This document shows, one piece after another, positions 46,991 through 58,637 of a DNA stretch of 64,000 bases. The first letter of the stretch is position 1, and each line of letters opens with the position of its first letter. The translations under genes were made by a program, and so were the position numbers. This DNA is from Hydrangea macrophylla. Taxonomy: Eukaryota > Streptophyta > Magnoliopsida > Cornales > Hydrangeaceae. A model generated the notes under the pieces. It was not told where the DNA came from, did not search any database, and worked only from the letters and a program-made list of their open reading frames with translations. The DNA lies in contig CM066989.1 in NCBI GenBank assembly GCA_033977485.1, positions 32,527,095 to 32,591,094 of the forward strand. The letters run 5' to 3'.

Positions 46991-47878
46991 ATTTCTTGCA
47001 ATGGTGCAGATCAAATGAACAAACAGTTTCTTATACTAGTGCATGTTTATATCTTGCGCTGTAATTCGTACGTTTATTGCATAATCTGTTGGTACTGCAT
47101 TGGATCTTTTCACAAGATTGGCCTCCTTGGATTGGAATTTGACCTTCACTTGGGAAGAAAAGACTATAAGAATGAGAAACCAAATATATTACTCTTTCAT
47201 TACAAGCATTTTAGGGAGAAATTATTTTTTTCAATTCTCTCTTTGGAATTAAGAGATCCACCCTGATTTCCGATGAGAAGAAAAGAAGAGTATGAGAATA
47301 GCCTTATCTTAGCTCTTTGGAGTAGGCTAAGCGATTTCACTAAGGTAAGGGCTTACCTGGTGGGTTGAATTGTGATCAAATGACAAAAACAAAACAGGTT
47401 CATGTTGGATAAACATATACCCCACGGTTTCACTACTGATAAAAACTTATTATGGGGTAAATGGATAATTAGCTACCTGATGATGCGACAATTTTGGGCT
47501 TAAAACATTCCTCCAGACTGACTCAGAGTTACCGAAAGTTTTTGCAAAGTAGAGATGATGGTAGACTTCATATCAAATGCTTTATTAAAGTTGGTATAAT
47601 GACATTATTTGGTTAATGACAGTTGGCAATCGGAGGCTCCTACCATGTTCAGAGGGTGGGTGAAAGTGTTAATTTCTGGGGTTTGATTCTACCATATGCA
47701 TTAGACAATGGAACCTGCCTATTAGGTGCAAACCTTGCAGGGAAATGTTGTAGCAAGGAACATGTTTCTTCTCATTTGGTTTTAAGTTGTAGGTGCTCTC
47801 ACTGTGGTAACTGGCTCCCTGCAACGGATAGAAAATACTCCAAATTATGTTTTGGAAGTCTTGCACTTCCTTGCCTAG
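46991..47878. other. No gene recognised
   Basis: Two small plus-strand ORFs (47015-47266, 47623-47955) have no domain I know; the second runs into the inverted repeat. Confidence 0.45.
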
Positions 47879-50800
47879 AAGTTCTTATTTTCTTTATCTT
47901 TAGTATAAGGCGTATTATGTGCCCCCAGAACAAGGACTATCAAAGCATTCCATAACGTGACAATGCATCCTAGCAGAATTGCAACCAAGCTCCAATGATC
48001 ATCTGGGGTGAAAGTTTGTATGGAGACCACAAAAGTCACATACATTGCTGAACCGCGATCCACATGATCACCATCAGTATCTCCATCAGAAACCTTGGCC
48101 TATAAGGCAAGTCACTTATGACCAAGAGGATGATGCTAAGAGATGCAATGAAGCCTATTGTGTTGCTAACTAGGAATATATCATATCCGTCTAGTTAATT
48201 AGACACCATTAGTGATGATCCTGCTCTGTGTGATGGGTCAATCTGGTTAATTTTTGGTGATGGTGATGCCAAATTTGCTTGGGATTGTCTTGCCAAACCC
48301 CACTTGGTGGATCCAAACCACCCTGAAAAGCCATGGTGGCGATCAGGGATGCCACCACCATCAACGTGACGCACTTCTTTTCCAACCACTCATCTTGATT
48401 CTGTAGATGTTTTGGCCAATTTTGTTTTTGTTTTTGCTTTTGCATTTGTCGAAGTGACAATGAACTTTGGAAACCAATATTATCTACTAACAAAGGATTG
48501 TCCTCTAATCTTACTGCACCAGCAGCCCTAGAGATTCAACTATATCCATATCTTTAACACCCCTTCTACTTTGCACTAGAATGTCCATTGCTGTCAATCC
48601 GTTTGAATTCTCCACATTCACTTCAATTATGGTACTCATAAGAAAAAACTCTATAGTCTGCACAATCAACTTTTATCTGGTTAGGTTAGAGTCCAAGAAA
48701 AACTTTTGACAAATGACCTATATTTTACTCTCCTATGATTAGATCTATTTTTACTTTACCTAGCCCTTATATACGCTTAGGAAGTAGACACTCGCTCTGC
48801 TTGTGGTATTGACTAAAGTAAATCCTTTTTGGCCAAAGTAATGGATATTTTAATTTATATTTGGGGAAAAAGTTAGACCAATATATGATTTCAAATATCA
48901 ATTTTATACACTAATTTTTCTTTCATTTTTCTTCCACAATTTTTTTAACCTTTCATACCGTTCTCATCACCCCACCGCACTCCTCCAACCACCTCCAGTT
49001 AGTATATGAAAATCAACATAAAAAATGAGGGGTTAAAGTCAATTTTACTGTGAAGAAGATGGGTAAAAAAAAGTTAAAAACAAATGAATGGTTATACAGG
49101 AATTTGAATTAAAGGTTAACCCATGCATAATGGTGTGGACTTTAAAACAAATCGAAGTATAAGGCTAACACAAGGAGATAAAATATAACTAACCCGAAAG
49201 TTTTTAAGCATCAAAACTAATATTGTAGAAAAAAAACAATACCTCAGTTTGTTTGTCATCCACGGCTAGATGCAAGATTGTGTTGCCATTATCATCCTTA
49301 GAATTCACAAAATAAAAACCGCCTATAGTCGCCACTAAAAGCTTCGAAGTCTCCAATTGGTAGTGAATCACACACAAATGTAAAATAGTTTCACCACGGT
49401 CCACCGTTTCTCGAGCTAACTGAGGCCTAGCGTGCAAAAATCTTTCAAAACGTCGACGTGGTCTTTAATGGCCACAAGGTGAAGAGAGTTTCTACCATCT
49501 CGATCACGAGCCAAATACATCTCAGAGTTCACAGATAACAAAGCTTTCACTATTCTCACGTAGTCTATTGTGGATGCTAAGCGAAGTGGAGAAAATCTTT
49601 GCGAGTTTAACTCTTGTGCAAGTTCGGGCTTTCGAAACAGAATCTCCTTCACGAGATCTTCGTGTCCTAGCATCGATGCCATGTGTAAAGGGGTTTCAGT
49701 GCAAGTTCGGGTTTGCTTCAGTGAACCCTTTTACACGTGGCATCGATACTAGGGCACGAAGATCTCATGAAGGAGATCTGATTCGAAAGTCTGAACTTCG
49801 ACAAGAGTTTAATCCGCAAAGATTTTCTCCACTTCACTTGGCATCCGCAAAAGACCACGTGAGAATAGTGAAAGCTTTGTTATCTGTGAACTCTGAGATG
49901 TGTTTGGCTTGTGATCGAGATGGTAGAAACTCTCTTCACCTTGTGGCCATTAAAGGCCACCTCGACGTTTTGAAAGATTGTTGCACGCTAGGCTTCAGTT
50001 AGCTCGAGAAACGGTGGACCGTGGCGAAACTATTTTTCATTTGTGTGTGATTCACTACCAATTGGAGACTTCGAAGCTTTTAGTGGCGCGACTATAGGCG
50101 GTTTTGATTTTGTGAATTCCAAGGATATGATAATGGCAACATAATCTTGCATCTAACCGTGGATGACAAACAAATTGAGGTATTATTGTTTTTTTTCTAC
50201 AATATTAGCTTTGATGCTTGAAAACTTTCGGGTTAATTATATTTTATCTCCTTGTGTTAGCCTTATACTTCGATTTGTTTTAAAGTCCACACCATTATGT
50301 ATGGGTTAACCTTTAATTCAAATTCCAGTATAACCATTCATTTGTTTTTAACTTTTTTTTACCCATCTTCTTCACAGTAAAATTGATTTTAACCCCTCAT
50401 TTTTTATGTTGATCTTCATATACTAACTGGAGGTGGTTGGAGGAGTGCGGTGGGGTGATGAGAACGGTATGAAAGGTTAAAAAAATTGTGGAAGAAAAAT
50501 GAGAGAAAAATTAGTGTATAAAATTGATATTTGAAATCATATGTTGGTCAAACTTTTTCCCCAAATAGAAATTAAAATATCTATTACTTTGACCAAAAAG
50601 GATTTATTTTAGTCAGTACCACAAGCAGAGCGAGTGTCTACTTCCTCAGCGTATATAAGGGCTAGGTAAAGTAAAAATAGATCTAATCATAGGAGAGTAA
50701 AATATAGGTCATTTGTCAAAAGTTTTTTTCGAGTCTAACCTAACCAGATAAAAGTTAATTGTGCAGACTATAGAGTTTTTTCTTACGAGTACCATAATTG

Positions 50801-51521
50801 AAGTGCATGTGGAGAATTCGAACGGATTGACAGCAATGGACATTCTAGTGCAAAGTAGAAGGGGTGTTAAATATATGGATATAGTTGAATCTCTAAGGCC
50901 TGCTGGTGCTGTAAGATTAGAGGACAATCCTTTGTTAGTAGATAATATTGGTTTCCAAAGTTCATTGTCACTTCGACAAATGCAAAAGCAAAAACAAAAA
51001 CAAAATTAGCCAAAACATCTACAGAATCAAGATGAGTGGTTGGAAAAGAAGTGCATCACGTTCATGGTGGTGGCACCCCTGATCGCCACCATAGCTTTTT
51101 AGGCTGGTTTGGATCCACCAAGTGGGGTTTGGCAAGACAATCCCAAGCAAATTTGGCATCACCATCACCAAAAATTAACCAGATTGACCCATCACACAGA
51201 GCAGGATCATCACTAATGGTGTCTAATTAACTAGACGGATATGATATATTCCTAGTTAGCAATAGGTTTCATTGCATCTCTTAGCATCATCCTCTTGCTC
51301 ATAAGTGGCTTGCCTTATAGGCCAAGGTTTCTGATGGGGATACTGATGGTGATCATGTGGATCGCGGTTTCAGCAATGTACGTGACTTTTGTGGTCTCCA
51401 TATTGGAGCTTGGTTGCAATTCTGCTAGGATGCTTTGTCACGTTATGGGATGCTTTGATAGCCCTTCTTTTTTTGGGGCACATAATACGCCTTATACTGA
51501 AGATACAGAAAATAAGAACTT
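47879..51521. repeat. 3.6-kb inverted repeat of an ankyrin/PGG pseudogene
   Basis: Arms of about 1.8 kb (47879-49698 and 49722-51521) meet around a 23-bp spacer. In the stretch 48229-48423 I count about 7 differences in 195 bp against the other arm (near 96% identity). The right arm lacks about 24 bp present at 47999-48022. A transcript across it would fold into a very long hairpin. Confidence 0.92.
48180..49690 (-). pseudogene. Ankyrin-repeat/PGG membrane protein relic, left arm
   Basis: Exon 1 (to 49243) encodes ankyrin repeats: FSPLRLASTIDYVRIVKALLS, NSLHLVAIKDHVDVLK and NTILHLAVDDKQTEV. A 585-bp intron (49242-48658, GT-AG) leads to exon 2 with another repeat end (NSNGLTAMDIL) and the PGG domain (WLEKKCVTLMVVASLIATMAFQGGL), which carries membrane helices; further helices follow. 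Proteins of this type (ACD6/ITN1-like) act at membranes in stress and defence signalling. A frameshift at about 49437-49440 and another after GVWQDN break it. The N-terminal repeats are missing. Confidence 0.85.
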
Positions 51522-51525
51522 TTAG
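49733..51525 (+). pseudogene. Ankyrin-repeat/PGG membrane protein relic, right arm
   Basis: Mirror copy of the left arm: ankyrin exon to 50179 (FSPLHLASAKDHVRIVKALLS), intron 50180-50766, second exon with NSNGLTAMDIL and a PGG region broken by stops (after KQKQKQN and inside AF-AGLDPP). It shares the left arm's frameshift in the ankyrin exon (near 49978), so the parent was already a pseudogene. The C-terminal part stays readable to about 51525 (LPYRPRFLMGILMVIMWIAV). Confidence 0.85.
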
Positions 51526-51590
51526 TTTCATTTGGCATAATCTAATTTGCTTTGAGGGAGTGTTTTCTAGTAAAAACCTTCATTCTCTTG

Positions 51591-52438
51591 CAGTGTTCTA
51601 AAACTCGGCCTAGGCGGCGCCTGGGTGCTAGGCAGCCCCTCACCGCCCGGAGTTTCCCCTAGGCGTTTGTAAAATTGCCTAAATTACTAGGCGGTTAGGC
51701 CTAACAAGAACAAAAAGGAGTGGTACGTACTTGGGGTTTTTAATTTGGGTTTCTTTTTGAGACTGATTTTGAAATTAGGGTTTTAAATTGGGAGTTTTCT
51801 TTTTCTTGCATCTTCTCTCTTTCTCCAGGTTCCTCCAGTGACTGTGTGTGTGTGTGTTCGAGTGTGCAAGTGTGTGCGACTATGTGTGCGTGTGTGTTGA
51901 TGTGTGTGACTGTCAACTGTCAGTCTTCTTCCTTCTTCGTCTTCTCTCGTTCCCTGTTTCTTTTTTTTTTTACCTGTTTTTCCTTCGTATCTCAGTCGTC
52001 TGGTTTTTTTTTTCCTTTGCTGTATTAGGTAATAGGTATATGCATATATATATATAATATATTAATAAAAATTAGTCATGTTGGTCGTCCATATCATTCC
52101 CAAAAACTAGATGGGGGACTAAAAAGCCAAGTAAAAAAACAAAAACATATTAAAGGCTCTTTAAGGTTTAATATGGTCGTCCATACCACCGCACTGGTAT
52201 AAGTTAGTTTTATAAATATTAAAATTTTCTAATAATCTTTACTTATTTTCAAATAACACCACATAGCTGTAATAAATATTTATTATTTAAACCCAAAATC
52301 AATAATTATTCTAAATAACACCACATAATTGATATGTAAATCTACTATATTATTAATTTTATTCATTAAAAAAAAATTAGCCTAGGCGCTAGGCTCCCCC
52401 TCGCCGCCCGACTAGCGCCTAGCGAGTTTAGAACATTG
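51591..52438. mobile_element. hAT-type MITE, 848 bp
   Basis: Ends CAGTGTTCTAAAACTCGG and, reverse-complemented, CAATGTTCTAAACTCGC form the inverted repeat; GC-rich gcctaggcg words lie inside both ends. Flanks TTCTCTTG (51583-51590) and TTCTCTGG (52439-52446) match 7 of 8. Interior holds (GT)n and TC-rich sequence and no transposase. Confidence 0.75.
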
Positions 52439-52446
52439 TTCTCTGG

Positions 52447-52815
52447 CTTGCCAGTGTATGTAGGTTCTGTACTCAGGGTGGTTCCAACTTTGAGTTCGGA
52501 TTCCGAACTTGAAATGTGTTTTCTACAGAAAATTTATTGATTCTGAGAATCGTTTCTTCTCGTCACACGCTTAAACTGACAAGAACCCTGCATGTATCTA
52601 TGCATTTAGTTTTCTATTTAAATGTTTGCTATTTTTTTTTTTTTTGTGTGGTAATTGTGAGGTGCAGGCAGCGCATGATCTTCAATACCCAATTCATCAT
52701 ATGCTATTGGTGGACCTAGCCACCTACGAACCAAAGTTGTGAGTGCATCAATTTTCCAAAAATCTAGGGTAATGGTGTAGGGGTGCTTGTAGAAAATATA
52801 AACTATTCTATAACT
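52447..52815. other. No gene recognised
   Basis: Non-coding; contains the small palindrome gttcggattccgaac (about 52493) and a T run at 52632. Confidence 0.45.
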
Positions 52816-53291
52816 ACCTTGTCTTCTTGTTTTTTATTTTTTTGGTGAAAATTGCAGTAAAAAAATCCTAACAAGTTATTTTTCATGCTGATATCTAATT
52901 ATGATAATGTACCATAGAAACAAAAAATAAAATGAAATGATACTTTAATGAAAAAATATTTTTGTCTAAACAAACAGAAAGCTAAGAACCATGTGAAGTC
53001 TACATTTAAAAGGTTAAAACAGAAGAAATTGGAAGAAAAAGGCACTCATGTTTTACCTTGTCTTCTTGTTTTTTATTTTTTTGGTGAAAATTGCAGTAAA
53101 AAAATCCTAACAAGTTATTTTTCATGCTGATATCTAATTATGATAATGTACCATAGAAACAAAAAATAAAATGAAATGATACTTTAATGAAAAAATATTT
53201 TTGTCTAAACAAACAGAAAGCTAAGATCCATGTGAAGTCTACATTTAAAAGGTTAAAACAGAAGAAATTGGAAGAAAAAGGCACTCATGTT
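52816..53291. repeat. 238-bp tandem duplication
   Basis: Two head-to-tail copies (52816-53053, 53054-53291) starting taccttgtcttcttg differ at one base that I can see (aagaacc/aagatcc). Near-identity means a very recent duplication. No coding content is evident. Confidence 0.9.
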
Positions 53292-53426
53292 TTGTGGGCT
53301 TAGGAAAATTTGGCTAAAGTCATCAAGTTGGCCGTGGGTTGCATGTGCATTTAATGCACTTGTGTCTTTTAGGTGCGCAAGGTACTTTGACCACTATTAT
53401 GTGAATTTAATATATATATATATATA

Positions 53427-53626
53427 TAGGGAGAGGATCTTTTAAGTACACTGGGTAGAGTGCACTGACCTATAGTGCACTGGCTTTTAAGCCTAAAAAA
53501 TCCGCGGATCAGTGGGACGGGAAGACATGGCGCGGGTCAGCGGGGCAGTCCACGAGTTTTTTAAGCTTAAAAACCAGTGCACTGGGTCAGTGCACTAAAC
53601 CCAGTGCACTTAAGATCCTTTCCCTA
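53427..53626. mobile_element. Fold-back MITE flanked by TA repeats
   Basis: TAGGGAGAGGATCTTTTAAG at the left and, reverse-complemented, TAGGGAAAGGATCTTAAGTG at the right; most of the 200 bp folds back on itself, with gtgcactgg words on both arms. It sits in a TA tract, which fits TA-targeting elements but hides the exact TSD. Confidence 0.7.
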
Positions 53627-53631
53627 TATAT

Positions 53632-53746
53632 ATGTGTGTGTGTGTGTCTGCGCGTGTGTGTGTGCCGTGTTTCTAAGGGTCACGGCTAGTGAAGAAAGAG
53701 AGAGCCGTAAGGAAATAAGAAAGAGAGAGAGCCGTGAGCAAGGAAA

Positions 53747-53802
<56 letters not shown>
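53632..53802. repeat. (GT)n and (GA)n microsatellites
   Basis: (GT)n at 53632-53666 and (GA)n at 53751-53801. The 138-codon ORF through them is mostly repeat translation. Confidence 0.9.
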
Positions 53803-54692
53803 GATTTGTGGAAAAATTGTGTCTTAATTTTTCTTGTGTGTTTTCTCCTTTTTATTCGTGTGTTTACTATCTGAACTATGTGATTGTTACTACCGTTCCC
53901 AACAGAATCGTGCAATTAAAGGTGATAGAATCAGCTACCTCTCTGAAAACTTCATTTTTTGTATGCATCAAGTACACAACAGATCAGAGTTAGAAGATGA
54001 AAGAAAATGAATACACGATTTGAACAATAAGAAAAATGGAAATAGATAGGAGTTACAAAGACTTTTTGTCTTACTCGAGAGAGAGGGGATTTTAATTTAC
54101 TATCGACATTTATAGCGGCTAGACTATGCATTCCACATTAGCTGCAAGGGTGCTTGAATTGTCTGCAAAGTCCATTTGCTAGTTTAGGAAGAATAGTAAC
54201 AGTTCCTAAGTGGTGCAGCACCAATGCCTCTGTTAGAAAAGAAAAAAAAAACTGTTGTGATTATGTTGTTCCTTCTTCAAACCTTTTGGTATGTATTACC
54301 CCCGAACTATGGATCAGTTCCTTCAGACCAGAAAAAAATTTGCAGTGCTCGTTGGACTTATCAATCAGGGGTTTGCGGAATTTGTGGATTGCGTTGGGGG
54401 AAGTCTACCAAAGCTAGGCAGATCGATAGGCTCCTTTTTCGCTGCTAATATGAATTTTAAACTGATTTCTCGAAAAATGGCATCCCACAAAAAAGATCAG
54501 GAAGAGTCTGCAAAACATGCCACAAACTAAATTTGTAGCAATTACTTACCATATAAAGTGCTTTTCCCTAAATCTCCAAAGCAGACAAGCGGTCATTAGT
54601 AATACTTATCTACCGTTGTTCTAAAGTTTACTTAGTGTCGAGTCATATTTAACAATCATCATTTAACAGCATAACTTTGGGACTATATAGCA
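53803..54692. other. No gene recognised
   Basis: Overlapping short ORFs at 54154-54530 have no recognisable domain or splice context. A minus-strand TATA-like ccgctataaatgtc at 54118-54105 hints at an LTR remnant. Confidence 0.4.
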
Positions 54693-55189
54693 CAGACACG
54701 GATGTGACACAGGTACGATACGATACAGTACGGTGGTACGACTATTCCCCAAAATATAGGGTACGAGTACGGCTAGGGTATGTTGAATAAAAACACATTT
54801 TTAGTTATAAAAAACAAAGAAGAAGAAGAAGAAGAAGAAGAAGAAGAAGAAGAAGAAGATTGAACATCAATACTACATATTATTCATCCATAGCATAGCA
54901 ACTAAGTAGTCTAGCAACTTAACAATATTGTTTTAGCATTACATGTCCCCAACATTAAAATAAAAAAGAAAAGAAAAGAAAAAGAAGAAGTCATAGTTTC
55001 AATCTCAATTTCCTAAAAGTACCCGTGTCCCTGCCGTGACCATCTTGTACCCAGTGTCACAATTATAATTAAAAGCACCAGGACACGGTAGAAGAGTGTC
55101 CGACATGTACCCACGCGTGTCCTACCCGTGGGGTACCCGATACTCGTACGGCAACCAAAATGAAGTACCCGTGGCCCTGTTACTCAATA
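54693..55189. mobile_element. Possible MITE relic with GACACGG/GGTACG-rich ends
   Basis: The left part (cacagacacggatgtgacacaggtacgata) and right part (acccgtggggtacccgatactcgtacgg) are rich in matching words on opposite strands, as in a known type of plant MITE, but the ends do not align well. A (GAA)n tract lies at 54817-54859. Confidence 0.35.
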
Positions 55190-55485
55190 TATAAGATTAT
55201 GGGGCTACTCCACCCCCATCCACTGCCAATTGGTTTTGGGTTGGATCCTCCAATTCAACATGGTTTTAGAGCAGGTTATTGTCAAGCCCAGTTTGGCCAT
55301 GTGTGCTCCACGTTACCCTATCTTAGTAATCCACGTGTTTAACTCTCAGTCATGCCACACGTGCGCGGCGTGTTTGAGATTATAATCCCCACGTCGGGAA
55401 TTTAAGGCCTGCTACTAAATATATAAGATCATGGGCTACTCCACCCATTGCCAATTGGTTTTGGGTTGGCTGCTCCAATTCAATA
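55190..55485 (+). mobile_element. TRIM element, two LTRs
   Basis: Left LTR fragment 55190-55260, primer-site-like TGGTTTTAGAGC (55261-55272; 10 of 12 to TGGTATCAGAGC), about 100 bp of internal DNA, and a right LTR 55375-55485 (TGAGATTATAATCCCC...CCAATTCAATA). Same family as 6658-6769 but on the other strand. No coding capacity, as normal for TRIMs. Confidence 0.75.
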
Positions 55486-55922
55486 GGACATAATGAGTAA
55501 TCCATTAACAGCTCTAAAGTTGTTACCTTGTGGAGATGATTCCTAAAGTTACGATGTGGCCTATGATTCATTCCATTTATAATACAATATAAGATCAATA
55601 CATGAATAACTAGCATAAAGGCTACATAGACAACAATAGCCCTTTGCCTTGAACTCCAACTCTTTGCATACTTAAAAGTGACCCCAAAGTTTGAATAGTT
55701 ATGTCCCAAACTTAAAAGTAATCCAACTCGTAGCATACTTAAAAGTGATCCCAGAGTTAGAGACCTAGATTTTCTTTTTGAAAAAAAATTAGAAACAAAA
55801 ACCTTGCCGCATCCGGGAAGAATCCACACATGTGCGGATGCGGGTGCACATCTAGACATTTAGAAGAATTTGTGCTTCCTTGCTGTGGACTGGAAGGGCC
55901 TGTTGAGTCTAACACAGGTGTG
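55486..55922. other. No gene recognised
   Basis: Contains a repeated phrase (actttgcatacttaaaagtgaccccaaagtt-like, three variants near 55660-55755). The minus-strand 159-codon ORF here shows no domain. Confidence 0.4.
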
Positions 55923-55927
55923 AATGG

Positions 55928-56589
55928 TGATACACCCAAAATTGGCTCTATTTTATGACCGAGCGGTTCAAATCAGCAGCCAGTCCATCATGCACAACTC
56001 CTCGGACAAGCATCAGCCCGAGCGGTCTAGTCTACTCATCATCCCGAGCGGTTCATCCACGACTCGGCCAGTAGGTCGGGAACACCGCACGGGCACATCC
56101 CACCGCGGGAACAGTTCATCCGGGCCCACAGGTATGATCCCGAGCATTACGGGCAGTTTCCTACTCAAGCTAGAAGACTAATGGAAAGTGCACACTATTT
56201 CCTAATCCAATTAGGAAATCCCCACAATCAATGCCAATCTATATCAATTGGATTACATTTCCTTATCCATGTATGAGTAGGTCTCTTACATCTATAAAAG
56301 AGACCCCTCACCCCCCATTGAAGGGGCCACCAACTTTTCAGTCTACACAGCACCTCTATAAAATTCACCATTATACGCATACACCCGGCCGGTATTACTG
56401 GTAGTGTCGCCCCTCTTTGTTGGCTCACCAGACCCGCCGGTGATCTGCTAGTGAACGTGCTCAGACACACCCGTGGACGTAGGTACCTCATTAACAGGGC
56501 CGAACCACATACAAAAAATAGTCTTTCACTCTCTCTCTCTCTCTCCTTAAATTACTCTACTTGACTCTTACCAATTTCTGGCATCATCA
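55928..56589 (+). mobile_element. Solo LTR, 662 bp, gypsy-like
   Basis: TGATACACCCAAAATTGG...GGCATCATCA with the TSD AATGG on both sides (55923-55927, 56590-56594). A TATA box, TATAAAAG, lies at 56293-56300. The start resembles that of Tat LTRs (TGTAGACACCCCAATTTTG). It holds repeated cccgagcggt words at 55960-56055. Confidence 0.85.
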
Positions 56590-58490
56590 AATGGTATATC
56601 TATGAAAAGCAATGGTTGAAGGTTCAAAATTGACTCGTTGATACTTGTCTATTCCTCTGTTTCTTCAATATAATTTGCCAGTTCAAGAAGGGATAATATG
56701 GTGACAAGTAGGTTAAGTTCAGGTTGGAGTTGAAGAATAAGCAAACTCAGCTGGTTGAATTTGCCATCTATGGTCCTTGTGAGGGTATTCTTTGTCCCTT
56801 TACTTGATGGGCGGTTTTTTTTATATTCGTAGTTGCGCTGGATTAATACCCTGACAAGGACCGTAGATGAAGTAACTCCCTAGTCCCATCTTTGGTAAGA
56901 TTAGATTTTTGGAAGGTGGGATTTTCTTTTTTTCTTTTTTTTTTTGTGTGGTAAATATGATTCAGTTGTTGTTTTTGGTGCTTTTTGCTGAGGGTGCGGT
57001 GGCATTGTTTCTAATGGAGAAAATTGGGCCTTTGAGAGAGCTGGTGATGAAGGGTTTGGATCAAGTGAAGCCAGCTGCTGTTAAAACTATTGCTGCTACT
57101 ATGTCTGTGATCTTCTTATCAAACTTTTATAACATTCTCAAAATTCAGAACAATGGTGCTAAGCTTGGTACAATGGCGCCCATGGATCAGGTTCTCTGGA
57201 GGACCCACCTGCTAGAGGCTTCTCTAATGGGTATGAAATATGAATCTTTGGCCTTTTGGTACTAATTTAGTCTGCTTACTTATCGTTAATTGGCGTTCAA
57301 ATATTAGATGACTTCTCATTTTGTGGATTGTTTGGTTTGTGTTTGTAATTCAGATGAGAGAATTTTGTATATTTCGACTAGTGGTTAAATTACGTAGGTT
57401 AAATTACGTAAAGTCTGATCATTGTAATTGAGATAGTATCTAAATCTTAGTATGTAACAAATGGCTGCCTTAAATGTACTTTGTTATGGCTAAAGAAACT
57501 CTAGTCAGATTCGAGTAGAAGTTCGGTTACATTAGTATAGCTTAAACTGATATGTGGATTTTGAATTTACTCAATTCTCAAAATGATGCTTTGTTGAGTT
57601 GATTCAAAATTTTCAGTAACGGAAGCAGAGATGAAAAATTGATCTTGAACCCGCTGATGTCTTTTTGATAAATTTTGTTTATCAGTTCATGCAAAGTGCA
57701 ATAAAAATTAATTAAATGACATTACCAGTAAACTTGAGTCAAATGGTAAGTCATTGTTCCTTCCCAACAAGCTATAGTTTTAAAAAATGAAGCCTACTTT
57801 AAATGAAGGAAATGCTATATGGTAAAGGTCTTGACTTGCATTTAATGCACTAGTTTTTGTGTTGTTATGTACTTGTGTGTTCTGAATGTATATCGTGTAG
57901 AAAAGATTGAGTTTGGGATTTGCTTCTATAAGTTCACAACAGGGGAAAATGAATATCCGGTAACCTAAGACTGTGTTTGGAATGACATCCGCGAAATGCA
58001 TTTGCACCACTTGTGTTTACTCTATCCTCTTCCTTTTGAAGTATGTGTACTATGATAAAAGGTTACTTCTGTGCCAGAGGCTTTGGACTCCAATTAATGA
58101 TGATTAGGTCAAGCTTCAAAGCTTTTAGTTCATGTGTCCTTAACTTTATCTTGCAGGATTTTCTCTGTCTCCTATTCTTAATAGATCGTATGCACCATTA
58201 TCTTCAAAATTGTTCGGGTTAAGAGGTACTATTCGAGCTTCCAAGAAGGAAATTGAAAAGCTTGAGAAAGAAAAGGAAGAGAAAGCTACCGAGGAAACAA
58301 AGCGGCTCCAGAAATAAATCTCTAATTTAACTGAAAATATGAAGAAGCTCAAGTAGGAGTCTAAAGAGAAGGATAAAAGGGTTGAAGCTGTCGAAGCTCA
58401 TGTCAATTCTCTCCAGAAACAATCTGGAGATCTACTTCTGGAATATGATCCTTTATTAGAAGACAACCAAAATCTTCAAGCACAAGCTCT

Positions 58491-58495
58491 AAGGA
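58491..58495. repeat. Copia TSD, left (AAGGA)
   Basis: Matches AAGGA at 63603-63607. Confidence 0.85.
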
Positions 58496-58630
58496 TGTTA
58501 AGAGAGAAAGTGAAGGCTTAACCTAATTAGGTTAGTCGACACACACACACACACACATGTATATATATATATATATCAATCATAAAATAATTATAGAAAT
58601 ACCCTAAATACTAGTACTTATATTCTTACA
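58496..58630 (-). mobile_element. Copia 3' LTR
   Basis: 135 bp, TGTTAAGAGAG...ATTCTTACA, including (CA)n and (TA)n tracts at 58540-58576 that make it longer than its partner. Confidence 0.88.
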
Positions 58631-58637
58631 CTCCCCC

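Noticed and set aside
47623..47955. 110-codon ORF with CSHCGNW-like cysteines
   Set aside because: Cysteine spacing fits no zinc-finger family I know and its end lies in the inverted repeat.
53577..53993. 138-codon ORF
   Set aside because: Mostly translation of (GT)n and (GA)n microsatellites.
54154..54530. Three overlapping ORFs as a gene
   Set aside because: No domain, no consistent splice sites and no ORF dominates.
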